DNA from: Russula earlei
Lineage: Eukaryota > Basidiomycota > Agaricomycetes > Russulales > Russulaceae
DNA length: 64,000 nt
Assembly: GCA_025769875.1 (NCBI GenBank)
Contig: JAGFNK010000051.1
Span: 62,001-126,000, forward strand
Reading direction: 5' to 3'
Shown piece after piece: positions 22,860 through 33,924 of this stretch (positions are counted from its first letter, which is position 1; each line of letters opens with the position of its first letter). The notes under the pieces were generated by a model. It was not told where the DNA came from, did no database searches, and was given only the letters and a program-made list of their open reading frames with translations. Made by a program: the position numbers and the translations under genes.

Positions 22860-23740
22860 GGTCGAAGCAGAGAGCCTCCTTGCTGTCTAACTACTCTTCA
22901 GAGCGCTCGAAGTCGACAACGTCACCTGCACGCACACCGTTCAACGTCTCAGAACGGAGGACGCTGCGACTGTCATTGGCTACTGCCCACCTCCAAGCCA
23001 CGATTCATCACTCGCAGTCTCAAAAATCTGTGTATCGTTGAGGTCGAGGTGAGCCCGGTACTTTTCACTCCTTGGACAAGACGTTTCTGACATGTTTTAC
23101 AAGGCTATCTAGCGTCTCACGGATGTGACGATCGCCAAGGGCAATCTCTTCCAAAAGACCTCACACCGTCGGCCTGACCGAGGTCTAGAGTCTTCGAGGT
23201 GTCCATCTAGGCCCGGTTGAGCCCCTCGCGCTCTACATCGTGCGTTCCACATTTCTCTCCCATTTTCCAGCTCACCCGCTTACTGCGTCTTCCTTTTCTT
23301 CACAAACGTCACAGAGCTGGAAGATAGACTCGGAAATCGCTTTGAAAGAGTGCTAGCACCGTGTGTTCGTCGCTTACAGCACCGCCCTATCCAAGTCTCG
23401 AAATTGTAGCGGGACAGCCTCGGAGACGCACTTTGACATAAACCTAGAACGGTTCTCTGTAGAAACATGACGGAACGACGTGGATGAAGGTGAGGGTGTA
23501 GGAATCGATGGTGATATAGACATTGAGGACGACGAGTGAAACGTCCACCCTGTATGCGTATAAATTTGTCTCCTCGTGTTCGACCGGTTCATCATTTAGA
23601 ATCAATCAAGCTTCACAGAAGGAGCCCTGTGACAAGAGACGAGCGGGAGTGGCGTTTTTCTCATGGAGGCGGGATGACACACGGCCCTACGATGGCCATC
23701 GTCCATCTTCGGATGCATTTGCTGCCGTACACTTAAACAG
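22860..23740 (+). pseudogene. RPC9 pseudogene 2 (nearly full length)
   Basis: It matches the intact RPC9 gene from the beginning of exon 2 (ctaactactcttcagag near 22887) through both later introns and exon 4, and on into the 3' flank, where cgtataaatttgtctcctcg near 23560 matches 44915. Frames are broken throughout and the first exon is not recognisable. Introns are retained, so it is a genomic duplicate. It is nearly identical to pseudogene 1 from 22986 on. It starts only about 130 bp beyond the edge of the nuclease segment, head to head with that gene. Confidence 0.85.
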
Positions 23741-24299
23741 GGAATACGCCCTTGTAAGAGCCACGCGCACGTCAGTTGAGCGGTCATATCAAATCACGCA
23801 ACTTGCATTTGGATCGTTGCGAGCTTGTCTGTTCGTATTCACCGTGCTGTCCATGCCAGTGGTGAGTGAATATCGACACTCTCGTGGCTTGCATGTGGCT
23901 TGGCTACAGCGCGCTGCGTAGGGTTAATGGCAAATTAAATTTCCTGCTACCCAGCACTTATCTCTAGTTAGCATAATTATAACATAACTAGGAATAAAAC
24001 GCTGTCTAGAAAAAAAAAAGAAAGGCGACGGTTGGTGGTGAGGAGGAATGCGAGACCGAGCGCGTGGCTTCGGTGCGTGATTCCGTGAATCTGAGGCCAG
24101 CCGATTGGGCAACCTTGCAAACAGTGGGCAGTTGCGTACTTTTAGCGGTGGTTAGATGATCAAAAATCACTATAAAAGGCGATTGGGTCGGCTCGGCAAG
24201 ATAATCGGGGCTTCAATCACGCATGTAAATGACACCAAAGTATTTTTTTAATCACTTATTTAATCACTTATTTATTATGTATCTGGAAAATAAATTACA
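23741..24299. other. No gene recognised
   Basis: The first part may still be RPC9 3' flank. 24160-24220 resembles 16505-16550 (ataaaaggcgattgg, then cggggcttcaat), and 24241-24300 is AT-rich with repeated taatcacttattt. Confidence 0.4.
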
Positions 24300-27200
24300 A
24301 TACAAATAAAGATTTTCTATTGTAAGGATCAGCAGAAGACAAGGCCGCTAGAATAGGCGGCAGTGTGAGTCCAAAGGGACCTGGTGCAAGGGAGGCAGTG
24401 GCATCTGAGGGAGGGGGGTTCCAAGGGGGGTTCCAAGGGAGGGGTGTTTGAGATGGCAGTTCCCTGAGGGCATGCGTGCGTCCATTCATGGTGGCAGATG
24501 TTGCATTGGGCTTGGTGCGCTTGCCCAACTGTTCACCCCTGGTGTACTATATTACCCTGTACATGCATCACCCCCAGTCATTCGTCAGGTACTCTCAGGT
24601 CACATCAGTCACAGTGCCATTTTCAAAGTCCAATTCGTCCCTGTGAATCCATGAAGATGGTTGAGGCAGCAGGCAAAGTCTTTTAGGCTACATACTGTGT
24701 TTTATGTATATATAGACCTAAAATATCACACTCACAACCATTAAGTGAAGAATCTAAGCCAGTACTAAGGAGTGTGTGGATTGTACAGTGGGTATCCATA
24801 GGGAAAATATGGATGCGGGACTGCAAAGTGGTTGGGCATGCTTGGGGATGGCAGCTCATGAGCAGAGAATGTTGTGTGAGCAGTGTTGGTGTGTGTTGGA
24901 TGGCTCGGGGCAGAACTTGTCACCTGGCCGCGTCGAGAGGGTCTGGGGAAAAGGGCAACGAAGCGTGGATTTTCCTTCAGTTCTGGATGGTCACAAAGGT
25001 GTTCTTTGATGTGAATGATGAGATCCTTCATATTCCCCTCCATTGAGATTTGGAGTGCTCCAGCAAGTGCAAGGAGATCATCCTTTTTGTACCACAACAT
25101 GGGTACATCGAACATATGGGATTGCATGTCATCGACAATCCTGGCATTTCATGCAGCCGCATCAGCAATCCTTCAAGCATCTCGCTCAGCCTCAGCCCTC
25201 TCCTGTGCTTTCTGTTCAACCTCCTCAGTCTCAAGTTGTGCCCTAAGCTATGGTGCAGTAACGAAACGAGCCTTGATCTTTGTTGAACCACAAGATTGCT
25301 TTTTGGAGAGGTTAACGATCTTTGTTTGTGCTTCTCCCAACTGATGCCGGGCAAGTGTGCAGTGTGTGTTCAAAGCAGCAATTTCAGAGTCTTTCATCTG
25401 AATCATTTGCTTCAGTACAAAGGTTTGTGATTGAAAGCCACAAAGCTCCTCAAGAAGCTCATCTTGGCCCTTTGTCTCGTCCTGCATGAGTGTGGCCTGG
25501 GTGCACAGACTGTCAAGGATGGTACGGGCTTGTTTGGAAGATGAACAGGTTGTCAATGAAGAGGTGTCCAGTGGGGAACAGCATATGATGGGGCTAGTGT
25601 TAGCTGCTGGTGTCGAATGTGAGGGGGACGATGGGGAGTGGGAGGGATGAGGGGAGCATTGGTCGGTGTTCGTACCAGCCATGTGGACGTCGTTGTCACT
25701 GTCACCCTGATGTGTGCTATCAGTACTGATGCTCGCACCAGTCAAGTCCAAGTTCTGCCACCAATTAAATTCCAGATCCTCTTCCCACTTGTGATTATTG
25801 ACCTCCATTTCTTCCTCCTCCCATTCGTCATCCACCGCCATCTCCGCATTGTCATTGTTGGGGCAATAGTCTGAGTCTGAGTCAGAAGAGAACTTGATCA
25901 GGTCTGAAGAGGGTACATCTGTGGGATATAGGAGGCTGGGACATTTGCTTGGGTCAAGTATGCGTTGCTGGGGGCAAAGTCCTCCTCAGTGAAGATGTCT
26001 GGATTCAAGGGATGGAGGCCAGCATTCTTGAATGCACTTCAGATCAGTTCCAGCTTCATGACTTTATTGTGTACCTTCATGTACTCATCAATAACATTGT
26101 ACCGGTCAATTCTTTCATTGAAACCAAGAAGCTTGTTGCAATTCTTCGCCCAAGCAGTCTGTACATGATTGAAGATGCCGACATCAAGTGGCTGGAGTTT
26201 ATGGGTGGTCTTTGAAGGCAGTGCAATAAGGATGATCTTGCATTGGTCATAAAACTGGTAGATGGCCAACTTGATACCAGGCATTTCATGGGAATCATGT
26301 CCATCAAGGAACAAGACAATTGGCTTTGTGTGATCAACACGTTTCAAGAGTGCGAATGGAATAAAGCACTTGGACATCCAGTGCTCACTGATCTTGCAAT
26401 CTGTCCAACCACTGCTTGAGCAAGCAACACTGCAGGGCTTTGTAAGTCATTCTCTTCTCTAATTGAATATTTATGGATGGCAACAAACCCGCCTCTCTTG
26501 CCTGGTACCTGTTGGATGTCAGGCATAGGGCCTTCTGAGAGTACAAAATATGGTGGAGCAGCCCTACCAGCTGCATTCACCACTTCAATAGCGGTCACTA
26601 GCTCAAGGTTATCACTACATTTACAGTATCAATACCTCTGCTTCCTGAGGTAGTAATACAGTCGCCTTCCAGCCTTGCGACCCCCACCCATCTGGACCCC
26701 CTTCTTGTCTGTATTCCAGAGGTGCTCAGGCAGGATGAAGCCATAGGTCTTGATCAGCTCGACAATTAAACTGGTGAGATGCAAGACATTCGATCTGTTG
26801 AAGTTTTTACCCTGCACAGGGTCAAGACCAGTAGCCTTCACAGTGATGAGAATGTCAGCATGATGCTGTTTGAAGTGCTCATGCCAATGTCAACCAGGGT
26901 GTTTTCCTGAAAGATCCCTTGCACCCGCACAAAGACCACCAGCATGGAAAGGCTCACCAGATATCACGGAATGATCAATCCATTCTAGCAACACCTTTTC
27001 CTGTTCAGTGTCCACCAGTTGGCAGTCAGCTGCAGCTGTTTTTTGGCTTTGATGATGGTTACAAAACCTGTCTCCCAACATGGTTCACCTAACCTAAAGA
27101 ACGAAGATAATGGATATGCATCATAAAATGGTACATGCAGCGTCACAAACACCATGAGCTCTGGCAGCAGCTGCTAGAGTCTTGTAGGTTCCATTATTTA

Positions 27201-27430
27201 GGCTGCAAAGGGCCTTTTGCACACATTGTTCATAATGTGGATCCTGAGAGCAACAAGAGGATTTTTCTAGATGTTCCATCAATAACATTGGCGCATCAAG
27301 GAGTGACCTGTGTGTAAATACTGACGATGGACAACTGACAAAAATGTGTACGGCTTCAAGCTCCGCTCGGCAGGAACTGGCAGGCATGACATCATGCACA
27401 AAATCCCCCCTCAGAAGGGACTCCTTCAAT
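24300..27430 (-). pseudogene. Pogo-type (CENP-B/DDE_1) transposase, decayed copy
   Basis: On the minus strand, pieces follow in the correct order but in several frames. A psq-type helix-turn-helix (QKALCSLNNGTYKTLAAAAR, 27270-27170) comes first. Next is a CENP-B-type DNA-binding stretch ending SGKHPG. The DDE_1 catalytic region follows, with LWNTDKKGVQMGGGRKAG near 26700, VLFLDGHDSHEM near 26300 and LQPLDVGIF near 26190; the three Asp candidates remain. An acidic Ser/Thr-rich tail and a SAP-like end (YKKDDLLALAGALQISMEG) reach to 24.8 kb. Stops and frameshifts between the pieces show that it is inactive. In 24300-24540 a His/Cys-bearing C-terminal fragment may belong to the same gene. Confidence 0.8.
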
Positions 27431-27465
27431 AATCAATATCTCATTGTGAAAATGGCTGGACACCT

Positions 27466-27960
27466 TTAGATATCATATAATAGATGGTGTGCACAGTACC
27501 AGGTCACTGGAAGGTCTCTGAGGTCAGATATTTCAAAAGTGACAAATGACCAGGGGTGACGAATGTACAGGGTAATATAGTATGGATCATCGTGAACATG
27601 GTGGCGCTTTCCCTTAGTGACGCCCATGCTTTGTGCTGTCAGTCCCCACATGTCAGGGAGACTGGTCCATTGTTTTGGGCCCTGTTTGACACCCATACAC
27701 TCAGCTGTCTTCATCCATGTATGCTGATTGGGCACAATTACCTCCTTATCAGGTAAGACCTTGAAACCTTGAATTATATTAATTGTGGCTGCCAAACTGT
27801 ATTTGGTGGCCCATGTGGCCTCAACAATCTCTGCTGATTGATTAGCATCCTCAAACCTAGATGTGAGATCGCGTGATAATGATATGATCTCCTGTAAGAG
27901 AGATACAGTACTAGGCTCTCCCTTGGCCTGGTGGATGGGGATGGTGGGTCAGGGGATTTA
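27466..27960 (-). CDS. Unknown ORF beside Pogo element
   Basis: The frame is open for about 165 codons from the LTR junction near 27985 to a stop at 27466; no ATG start can be assigned. The peptide has ordinary composition (segments AEIVEATWATKYSLAATINI and DPYYITLYIRHPWSFV) and matches no family I know. Its 3' end recurs at 6700-6835 and a short piece at 24545-24610, so it is part of a repeat, probably a transposon gene truncated by the LTR. Confidence 0.4.
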
Positions 27961-27984
27961 TTTGCATTCTCTATGGGAGCTTTT

Positions 27985-28603
27985 TGTCATGAACCATTTC
28001 CCAGAGAGGGCCCTTGAAGGACCCTTCCTTATTAGAGGAAACCCAGCCTCTATGGTGTCACCTTGTTCACACGGACAAAAGGGGTGAGTAGAGGTGTCCA
28101 CAATATTGCACGTGCATTGTTGTGTGAGCAGTTCTTGGCACAATTGACATACAACAAGCCCCACTTAGTGGCAACCCTTTTAGCAATAAAGGACAGTATT
28201 ATAGCCTCTCTAAGAACCCTTTATGACGACTCTAAGTGCTCTACAAGAGGCACTAACAAGACACTAACAGCCCTACAACATGTTATTAGACTAACTCTAA
28301 TAACCTTAGAACAAACTATGAAACAATACTAAGGACCTTAATATAAGTATTAGGGTTGACTCTAAGGACCCTAATAGGACTATATAAGGGGCCTTATAAG
28401 CAACTCTATCCTTGGACCAAACTACAAGTCCTCAAATGACCAGCCCTAAACTAACTAACAAGAAATGAATCAGGTGCTTTGCACATGTACTAAGGAAGTA
28501 AACACATGGACAGTAAAGGCTCTTACTCATCAGGATGAGCCTTCTTACTCAGCGGCTTACTGAGCATGACTGAGCATGCTCAGTAAGCACACTCCAACTT
28601 CTT
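27985..28603 (+). mobile_element. LTR, family B (copy 3, truncated)
   Basis: It starts TGTCATGAACC and follows copy 1 closely for 619 bp to aacttctt, where family C LTR copy 2 begins. The remaining 3' third of the LTR is missing on the other side. Confidence 0.85.
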
Positions 28604-29212
28604 TGTTGTGATCTACCCCTCTTTTGGCTCGCCCTTAATCTTTTCCGTTATTGTCTACTTCTACTATTGTTCTCTCCTGTCACCCTCGTTTCCTTGACTA
28701 CCACCCTATCCCTTGATGCTGATGATCTCTTATTGTTTCACCTATTGTGTTTCATCTATTGTTCGAGTCCCTTCTGCTATTGGCTCACCTTTATCTATTG
28801 TTCTGCATATAGTGCTGTACAGCCTCGCTACATACAGTATTTAAGCGCCTGTAAAAGCTGGGGAATGCCCCAAGCTTAGCTTTGTCCCATTTCCTGTTGC
28901 ATCCCTTGCCCTGTATCCTCTCTCAATCACAACTTGTTGTGCTGGCTTATACTCTGCTTGACTTGAGCACACCTCAAGGAACCCTTGTGTTCCTCTTCCT
29001 CCTCTGCCTTTCTCTCATTGTCCTCCTCTTCTGTGAAACCAGGAGATCAACTCTGTCTGCAGACTGAGTCATTACCTGACTCAGCCTTGAAGACACTAAA
29101 CCTTAGATCTGATCTCTCTGAGCCGGCTCCATTGAACCCTTGAACCAAGTCACAGGGACTTGGCCCCACTGAACCCTGAGCTAACACTCTTACAGCCACG
29201 ACGCCAGTAACA
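28604..29212 (+). mobile_element. LTR, family C (copy 2)
   Basis: 609 bp, TGTTGTGATCTACC to GCCAGTAACA, the same length as copy 1. The flanks differ (TTCTT and GGAGG), so the target duplication has been lost, probably by deletion that also removed the end of LTR family B copy 3. Confidence 0.85.
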
Positions 29213-29316
29213 GGAGGGCCACTTCAAAAGTAGATGAGCAGCTGCAATTGCCCACAACATGAGGAGCAGTCATTTGGTTCTCTAATGCTTATAAATTCCC
29301 TTAGGTTCCTCTTCAG

Positions 29317-31500
29317 ACACTCAGTGATCACATCAATGGGTGTTGTCGCAAGAAGGATGCAAATGTGACTCAGCAACTGCTCTTGAAGGAACAGGAGGGC
29401 GCACTAGTTTCCTGGGTAGGCCACCAGGCCTTGATTGCTAAACCAATGGACCAGAACAATGTCAAATCTCTTGGGTATGACATGTCTGGCATCATCCCAG
29501 GCAAGAACTGGCACCGCCATTTCCAGAAGTGGCACCTGGAGCTTCGGTTGTCAAAGCCAAGTAATCTGGATCCCAAGTGTGCTCAGAACTTCAATGTCTT
29601 AAATGTCACTCGATATTTTGAGCTAGTCAAGCAGGTCTATGACAAGCACCCAAACCTCCCACCAGAGCACATCTGGAACATGGATGAGAAGGGTTTGCAA
29701 CTTGGTGGAGGCCACAAACGGTACAAAAATATTTTCACCTATGCACCCTCAAGAAAAGCAAATTTTATCACATGCATTCCAATTCCCTTGAACTTGTCAC
29801 CATCATCGAGTGTATTTTGCCCTCCGGGTTGTCTGTTCCCCCAGTGTTTGTCCTTTCAAACAGGCCTCTCCTGGTCCACCACGAATCCGATCTGGATGCC
29901 CCAATTTGGGGGATTGCCACATCTCAAAACGGGTGGACGGACAACGGAATTGGTTTGTTGTGGTTCCGCCACACCTTCATTCCCTTCACTCTGGACCACA
30001 AGGTCACTGACGACCCTGTCGTCCTTTTTGTTGATGGTCACAACTCTCACAAGACTGATGGATTCCATGCACTCGCATACCAACACAACATCATCGTCAT
30101 CACCTTCCCCTCCAAGTGCACACACAAGCTCCAACTGCTCGATGTCAAAGTTTTTTGCCACACACAGTGGAACTGGTCCATTCATTGTGACCACCACATC
30201 TGTGAAAACATTCCCATCACGTGTTACAACGTCATTGTCGAGTACATGAAGGTGCACACTCAGACAACGACCCACAAGCTCCTTGTGTCTGCATTCTCCT
30301 CCACTGGCATCCACCCCTTCAACCCCTCCATCTTTGTTGAGGCTGATTTTGCACCTTCCAAAGCTTACTCCACCACTCAGCATGTCCCAATCTCATTTCC
30401 TGTCAATGTTCCCTCATCCTCCCCCCTTCCTCTGAGTCCTCTGACTGGGATGGCTTAGACACCAATGAGGGCATGCAAGATGTAGAGCATGCACAAGATG
30501 GTCTTGATGTAACGGATGAAGACCCAGTCACATTTGACTGGGACACAGAGTCCGATGACTCGGACTTCACACCACTGCCAGACTGTGTGAATGACTCGCC
30601 ACCACCACATTTGTGTTCTCCTTCTGTCATGCCTTCTGCAACCCCCCCCCACCCCTTCACCAGCTCCCCTCACTTCACGTCTGCATGTCTCACTTAATTC
30701 GGCTCCATCCTCTTCCTTGCCTACAATGGACAATGAACACACTTCAGCCATTATGCAAAATGTGTCAGAGCGTCCATGTGACGTGTCCACCAGCCAAGAC
30801 CCTCTCTGGCTCATCCCCCCCTTCACTTGCTCTCAAAGGGCGAGTTCTTCCCCTGCGATGTCTCTCTCAATCGCATTTGGTTCTCACCACACACCAATCC
30901 CCCACTACATTCCAGGAGATGAGTTCAGAGCTCTCTTGACTCTGGTTGATGGTGGAGCTGATGGGAAGGGAGATCCTTCAAGCCAGGGCAGAGACCAGCT
31001 CCAGTAATGCACACTGCACCATCATGAAGCATGCAGCATCTGATGCCAGGACAGAGTTGGAAAATCAGAAGTGCAAGACATGCTATTCTGTGAAGACAAG
31101 CACGCGTTTTGTTGCCCATCCTGAAGTTGAGGCGCAGTGGCTCACTGAACAGGAAGAGAAGGCCCGGCTCACAAGAGAGGCTGCTGAGAAGGCAGCTCAA
31201 AAGTCAACCAATGAAGCAGCTCACGATGCACAAATCTCGGAGGACATATGGTCTAAGGTTTTCAATGGTGAGTCTCAATGTCTATTTACAATGATGCACT
31301 CATGTTTTACAGAACCACTTTCCTCATATAAATGCAAAGACGACCTTATCGCGCTCTCTGGTGTGCTTGGACTCAAGATGTCAGGCACCATCAATGAGCT
31401 GGTTTGCCAGCTCAAGTCCCACCTCAAAGTGCACACGGGCCTTTGTGATCAGCCTCTATTTGCTGGGCTCTTCCTTCAAGGCAGGCAGGAATTGGATTGA
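29317..31500 (+). pseudogene. Pogo-type (CENP-B/DDE_1) transposase, younger copy
   Basis: A probable 3' splice site (cttcag) precedes an open frame at 29317 carrying the CENP-B-type DNA-binding region (GKNWHRHFQKWH) and IWNMDEKGLQLGGG with the first catalytic Asp. Near 29765 the reading moves to another frame by one base, and the DDE_1 domain continues (VVLFVDGHNSHKT, LQLLDVKVF, YMKVHTQ). An acidic Ser/Pro tail and a SAP-like C-terminus (YKCKDDLIALSGVLGLKMSG) end at the stop at 31500, with further frame changes near 30450 and 30950 that might be introns. It is much better preserved than the copy at 24-27 kb. The frameshift at 29765 makes activity unlikely. Confidence 0.75.
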
Positions 31501-31930
31501 GAGTGTTTAGTTAATTCCAGTATGCACACAGTATTACATTGTCTTTTTTCCTTGCCCCCCCCCAACCTCCAATTGCAGTGATTTTACCCATCTCATCAAC
31601 AATGTAAGGTTCAAATGGTGCTTCAAAATTTTCATTACGTGTCTGGTGACTATGTGTGACTGACCTGAGTGCTAGGTACCTTAAGTAAGCTGCATGGTTG
31701 GTGGGTTGGTGACAGTACTCATCCATCAACGGCGGCGGCCGCGTCTCATTCCGGAACGTTCCCTTGACGCCGCAGGGCCGCGGTCACTCAAACTTCCTCT
31801 TCCATGATCCGTGATGCCCTAGCTGAAGGCTTGGCGAAGGCTGCCCTATCTATGCCCTTCCATTCTGTGGTCCCACTCTATAGCAGACTCAATGAGATGC
31901 TCCACGTGGATGACACTCCATGCAGTCAGC

Positions 31931-31983
31931 GAAATCCAAGTTCAAGTTCAAGATTCAAGCATTCTTGGTTGGTAAAAGGGGCC
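31931..31983. repeat. Harbinger-type terminal repeat relic
   Basis: The 53 bp gaaatccaagttcaagttca... to aaaggggcc resemble the right end of the Harbinger element at 60152-60203, and TAA follows as in that element. The matching left end was not found, so only one terminus of a related element is visible. Confidence 0.55.
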
Positions 31984-32236
31984 TAAGAGATCGCCACAAC
32001 AAATTAGCTGATCCTTGCTTGCATATATCACCAATAACTGTATACCAAATTATGGATGAAAGAAATAAAGAAATTTCATTGTGCTTGCTTTGCAATCAAG
32101 GGTACCCATTTGAACAACAAGGCAGGGTTAGTATATATGATATAGGTCACAGTAATATTGCCTATTATAGAAAATGGGCACTGCTCATCTCAAACTCCCT
32201 CCTGAAAGACGTCGTGTGGTTCATATCTGTCCCTGG

Positions 32237-33705
32237 CTACCTTCTCCAGTCCAGCATGATAGGATGATTGGCAAAGATCATCGAGGAAGCCGTGCGCGTC
32301 ATCCTGCGGCGTTTAATACACGCGCACCAGATCCACAACGCCAGTGCCGCTGCGATGACAAGTCCACTGAGGATGCCCCCAACGATTCCCCCGACCTTAC
32401 TTGCCCTGCTATGGCCGTTCTTCTTTGACATGAATTGAGCTTGGTGAAGCACGTCCGGTGACGTGCGGGTGAGTAAGTTGTGGAGCTGTTGGACCAGTAA
32501 GCGTATGTCGACCAGGGAACCAGAGGTGAGAGCAAGGAAGGGAGAGAGGTGCCGGTATTGCGCGCGTGGTCGTTTCGAAATTAGAGAGAGGAGAGAAAGG
32601 ATTCAGTATTCCGAAAACTGTCCCTACTAGAGTAGCTAAGGGTGATATATACAGGGCAGGAGAAACAAAGGGAAGAAGACGATGAAAAGGTGAAAGGGAA
32701 TCGGGACCAGGCGAGGCGGTCGAGGCCGTGGTGAAAGGCTGAGACGCGAACGCGTCGCGTGAGCCGGGGCGTGGCGTGCGCGCGTGGTTGGTGGCGAGGG
32801 CTGGGCGATGCGATCGAGGTCTTGATGTCGGACGCGAGGTTGCTTGTGGTGTATGAAAGGGCTGAGGAATGAAAGGGAGATGAGGGGAGGAGGCGTCACT
32901 GTATCGTGTCGCGTCGCGTTTCCGCACGTGATTCCGTGGCCAGCCATATGGACTACCTAACATTGGTTTGACCGACAAGCCTGGTACGGACGTCTGTGTC
33001 ATTGTCTGGGTCGGTTGCACGGAGAGAGATCCTGTTTGGCCAGGAGCAACCTCGACGATGTCTGTATGTCTGAGGGAGAGCGCGCATCAGACTGAGAGCA
33101 ATGTATACGAGATTGGACAACACCAACCGCCAACTTGGTATGACCAGACAGGATCCCAGCTTCCCTTCTGTCAGGCGTGCAATATTGCGGTGTTCATTTC
33201 TCAGTGTTAGGATCGCAACGCGGACGCAACTCACGGTCACATCAAGGAAAGCCCACTCCGGCACGCGCGTTCCCAGCGGAACGTCGTTTGAGAACCTGGG
33301 GTGAACGATCAGATGGGCGGAGATACAAGGGCAGACGGGGGTAGCCGAGTTGAGAAGAACGTTGTTGGAGCGTCGACGGCAGTGCGATTGTGCATTCACG
33401 CTTGCCACCCATCGTCCGTCGCGACGTACGGTTGGCGCACAGGGCAAGGCACACAAATGGCAGGAGGGAACGCACGAAAACCACAGTCCGCCTTGACACG
33501 CATCGCAAGCGCTCATGAGGGAGTAGACGACGGTGTTGCACTTGCACAAGTCGGACGAGTCGCCGGCACCTGTCGGCCCAGTATAGGAGTCGCCGGAAGA
33601 CCAAATCCAGGATGGTGAACACTTTACCCCAGGGTGAGTTCTGTATGGGGAAAATGAGATAAAAGATGCTGGAGCAGACCTCCTATTGTCACAAGCGCCC
33701 TGCAA
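32237..33705 (-). CDS. Probable single-pass membrane protein with Cys-rich ectodomain
   Basis: On the minus strand an exon near 33600-33500 encodes a Cys motif of the form CKCNTVVYSLMSACDACQGG, and a following one ends GTRVPEWAFLDVT near 33250. Both are typical of a mushroom family whose extracellular domain has C-x-C-N-x-V-x-YSL...C-x-x-C-Q and then VP-x-GTRVP-x-WA. A Ser/Thr/Gln-rich stalk follows (QPTQTMTQTSVPG near 33010), and a last exon (32452-32237) carries a transmembrane helix (GGIVGGILSGLVIAAALALW) and a basic cytoplasmic tail (KRRR). The function of the family is unknown; a cell-surface role is inferred. Exact introns, the signal peptide and the start could not be fixed, and the last intron would be long (about 490 nt). 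Confidence 0.55.
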
Positions 33706-33924
33706 GTACGCGGCGACGGCGCAGGGGCTTTGTCCGAGGGAGTTGAACGACTGGAGATACGAAAATGATAAGGTTGGTGGGGGATCGATGGTAGAGGTTG
33801 GTTAAGCACCCAATCCCACGACATAGGGCAGACGGGATACTGAATCTGGGCACCTGCTAGCTCGTCACTGGGATGACCAGCTGGTCATATTCACCGCCTC
33901 CTGCAGCCATCCTCCGATGTTTCT

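Noticed and set aside
27985..29212. A full-length LTR retrotransposon formed by the two adjacent LTRs
   Set aside because: The two LTRs belong to different families (TGTCA and TGTTG ends) and there is no internal region between them.
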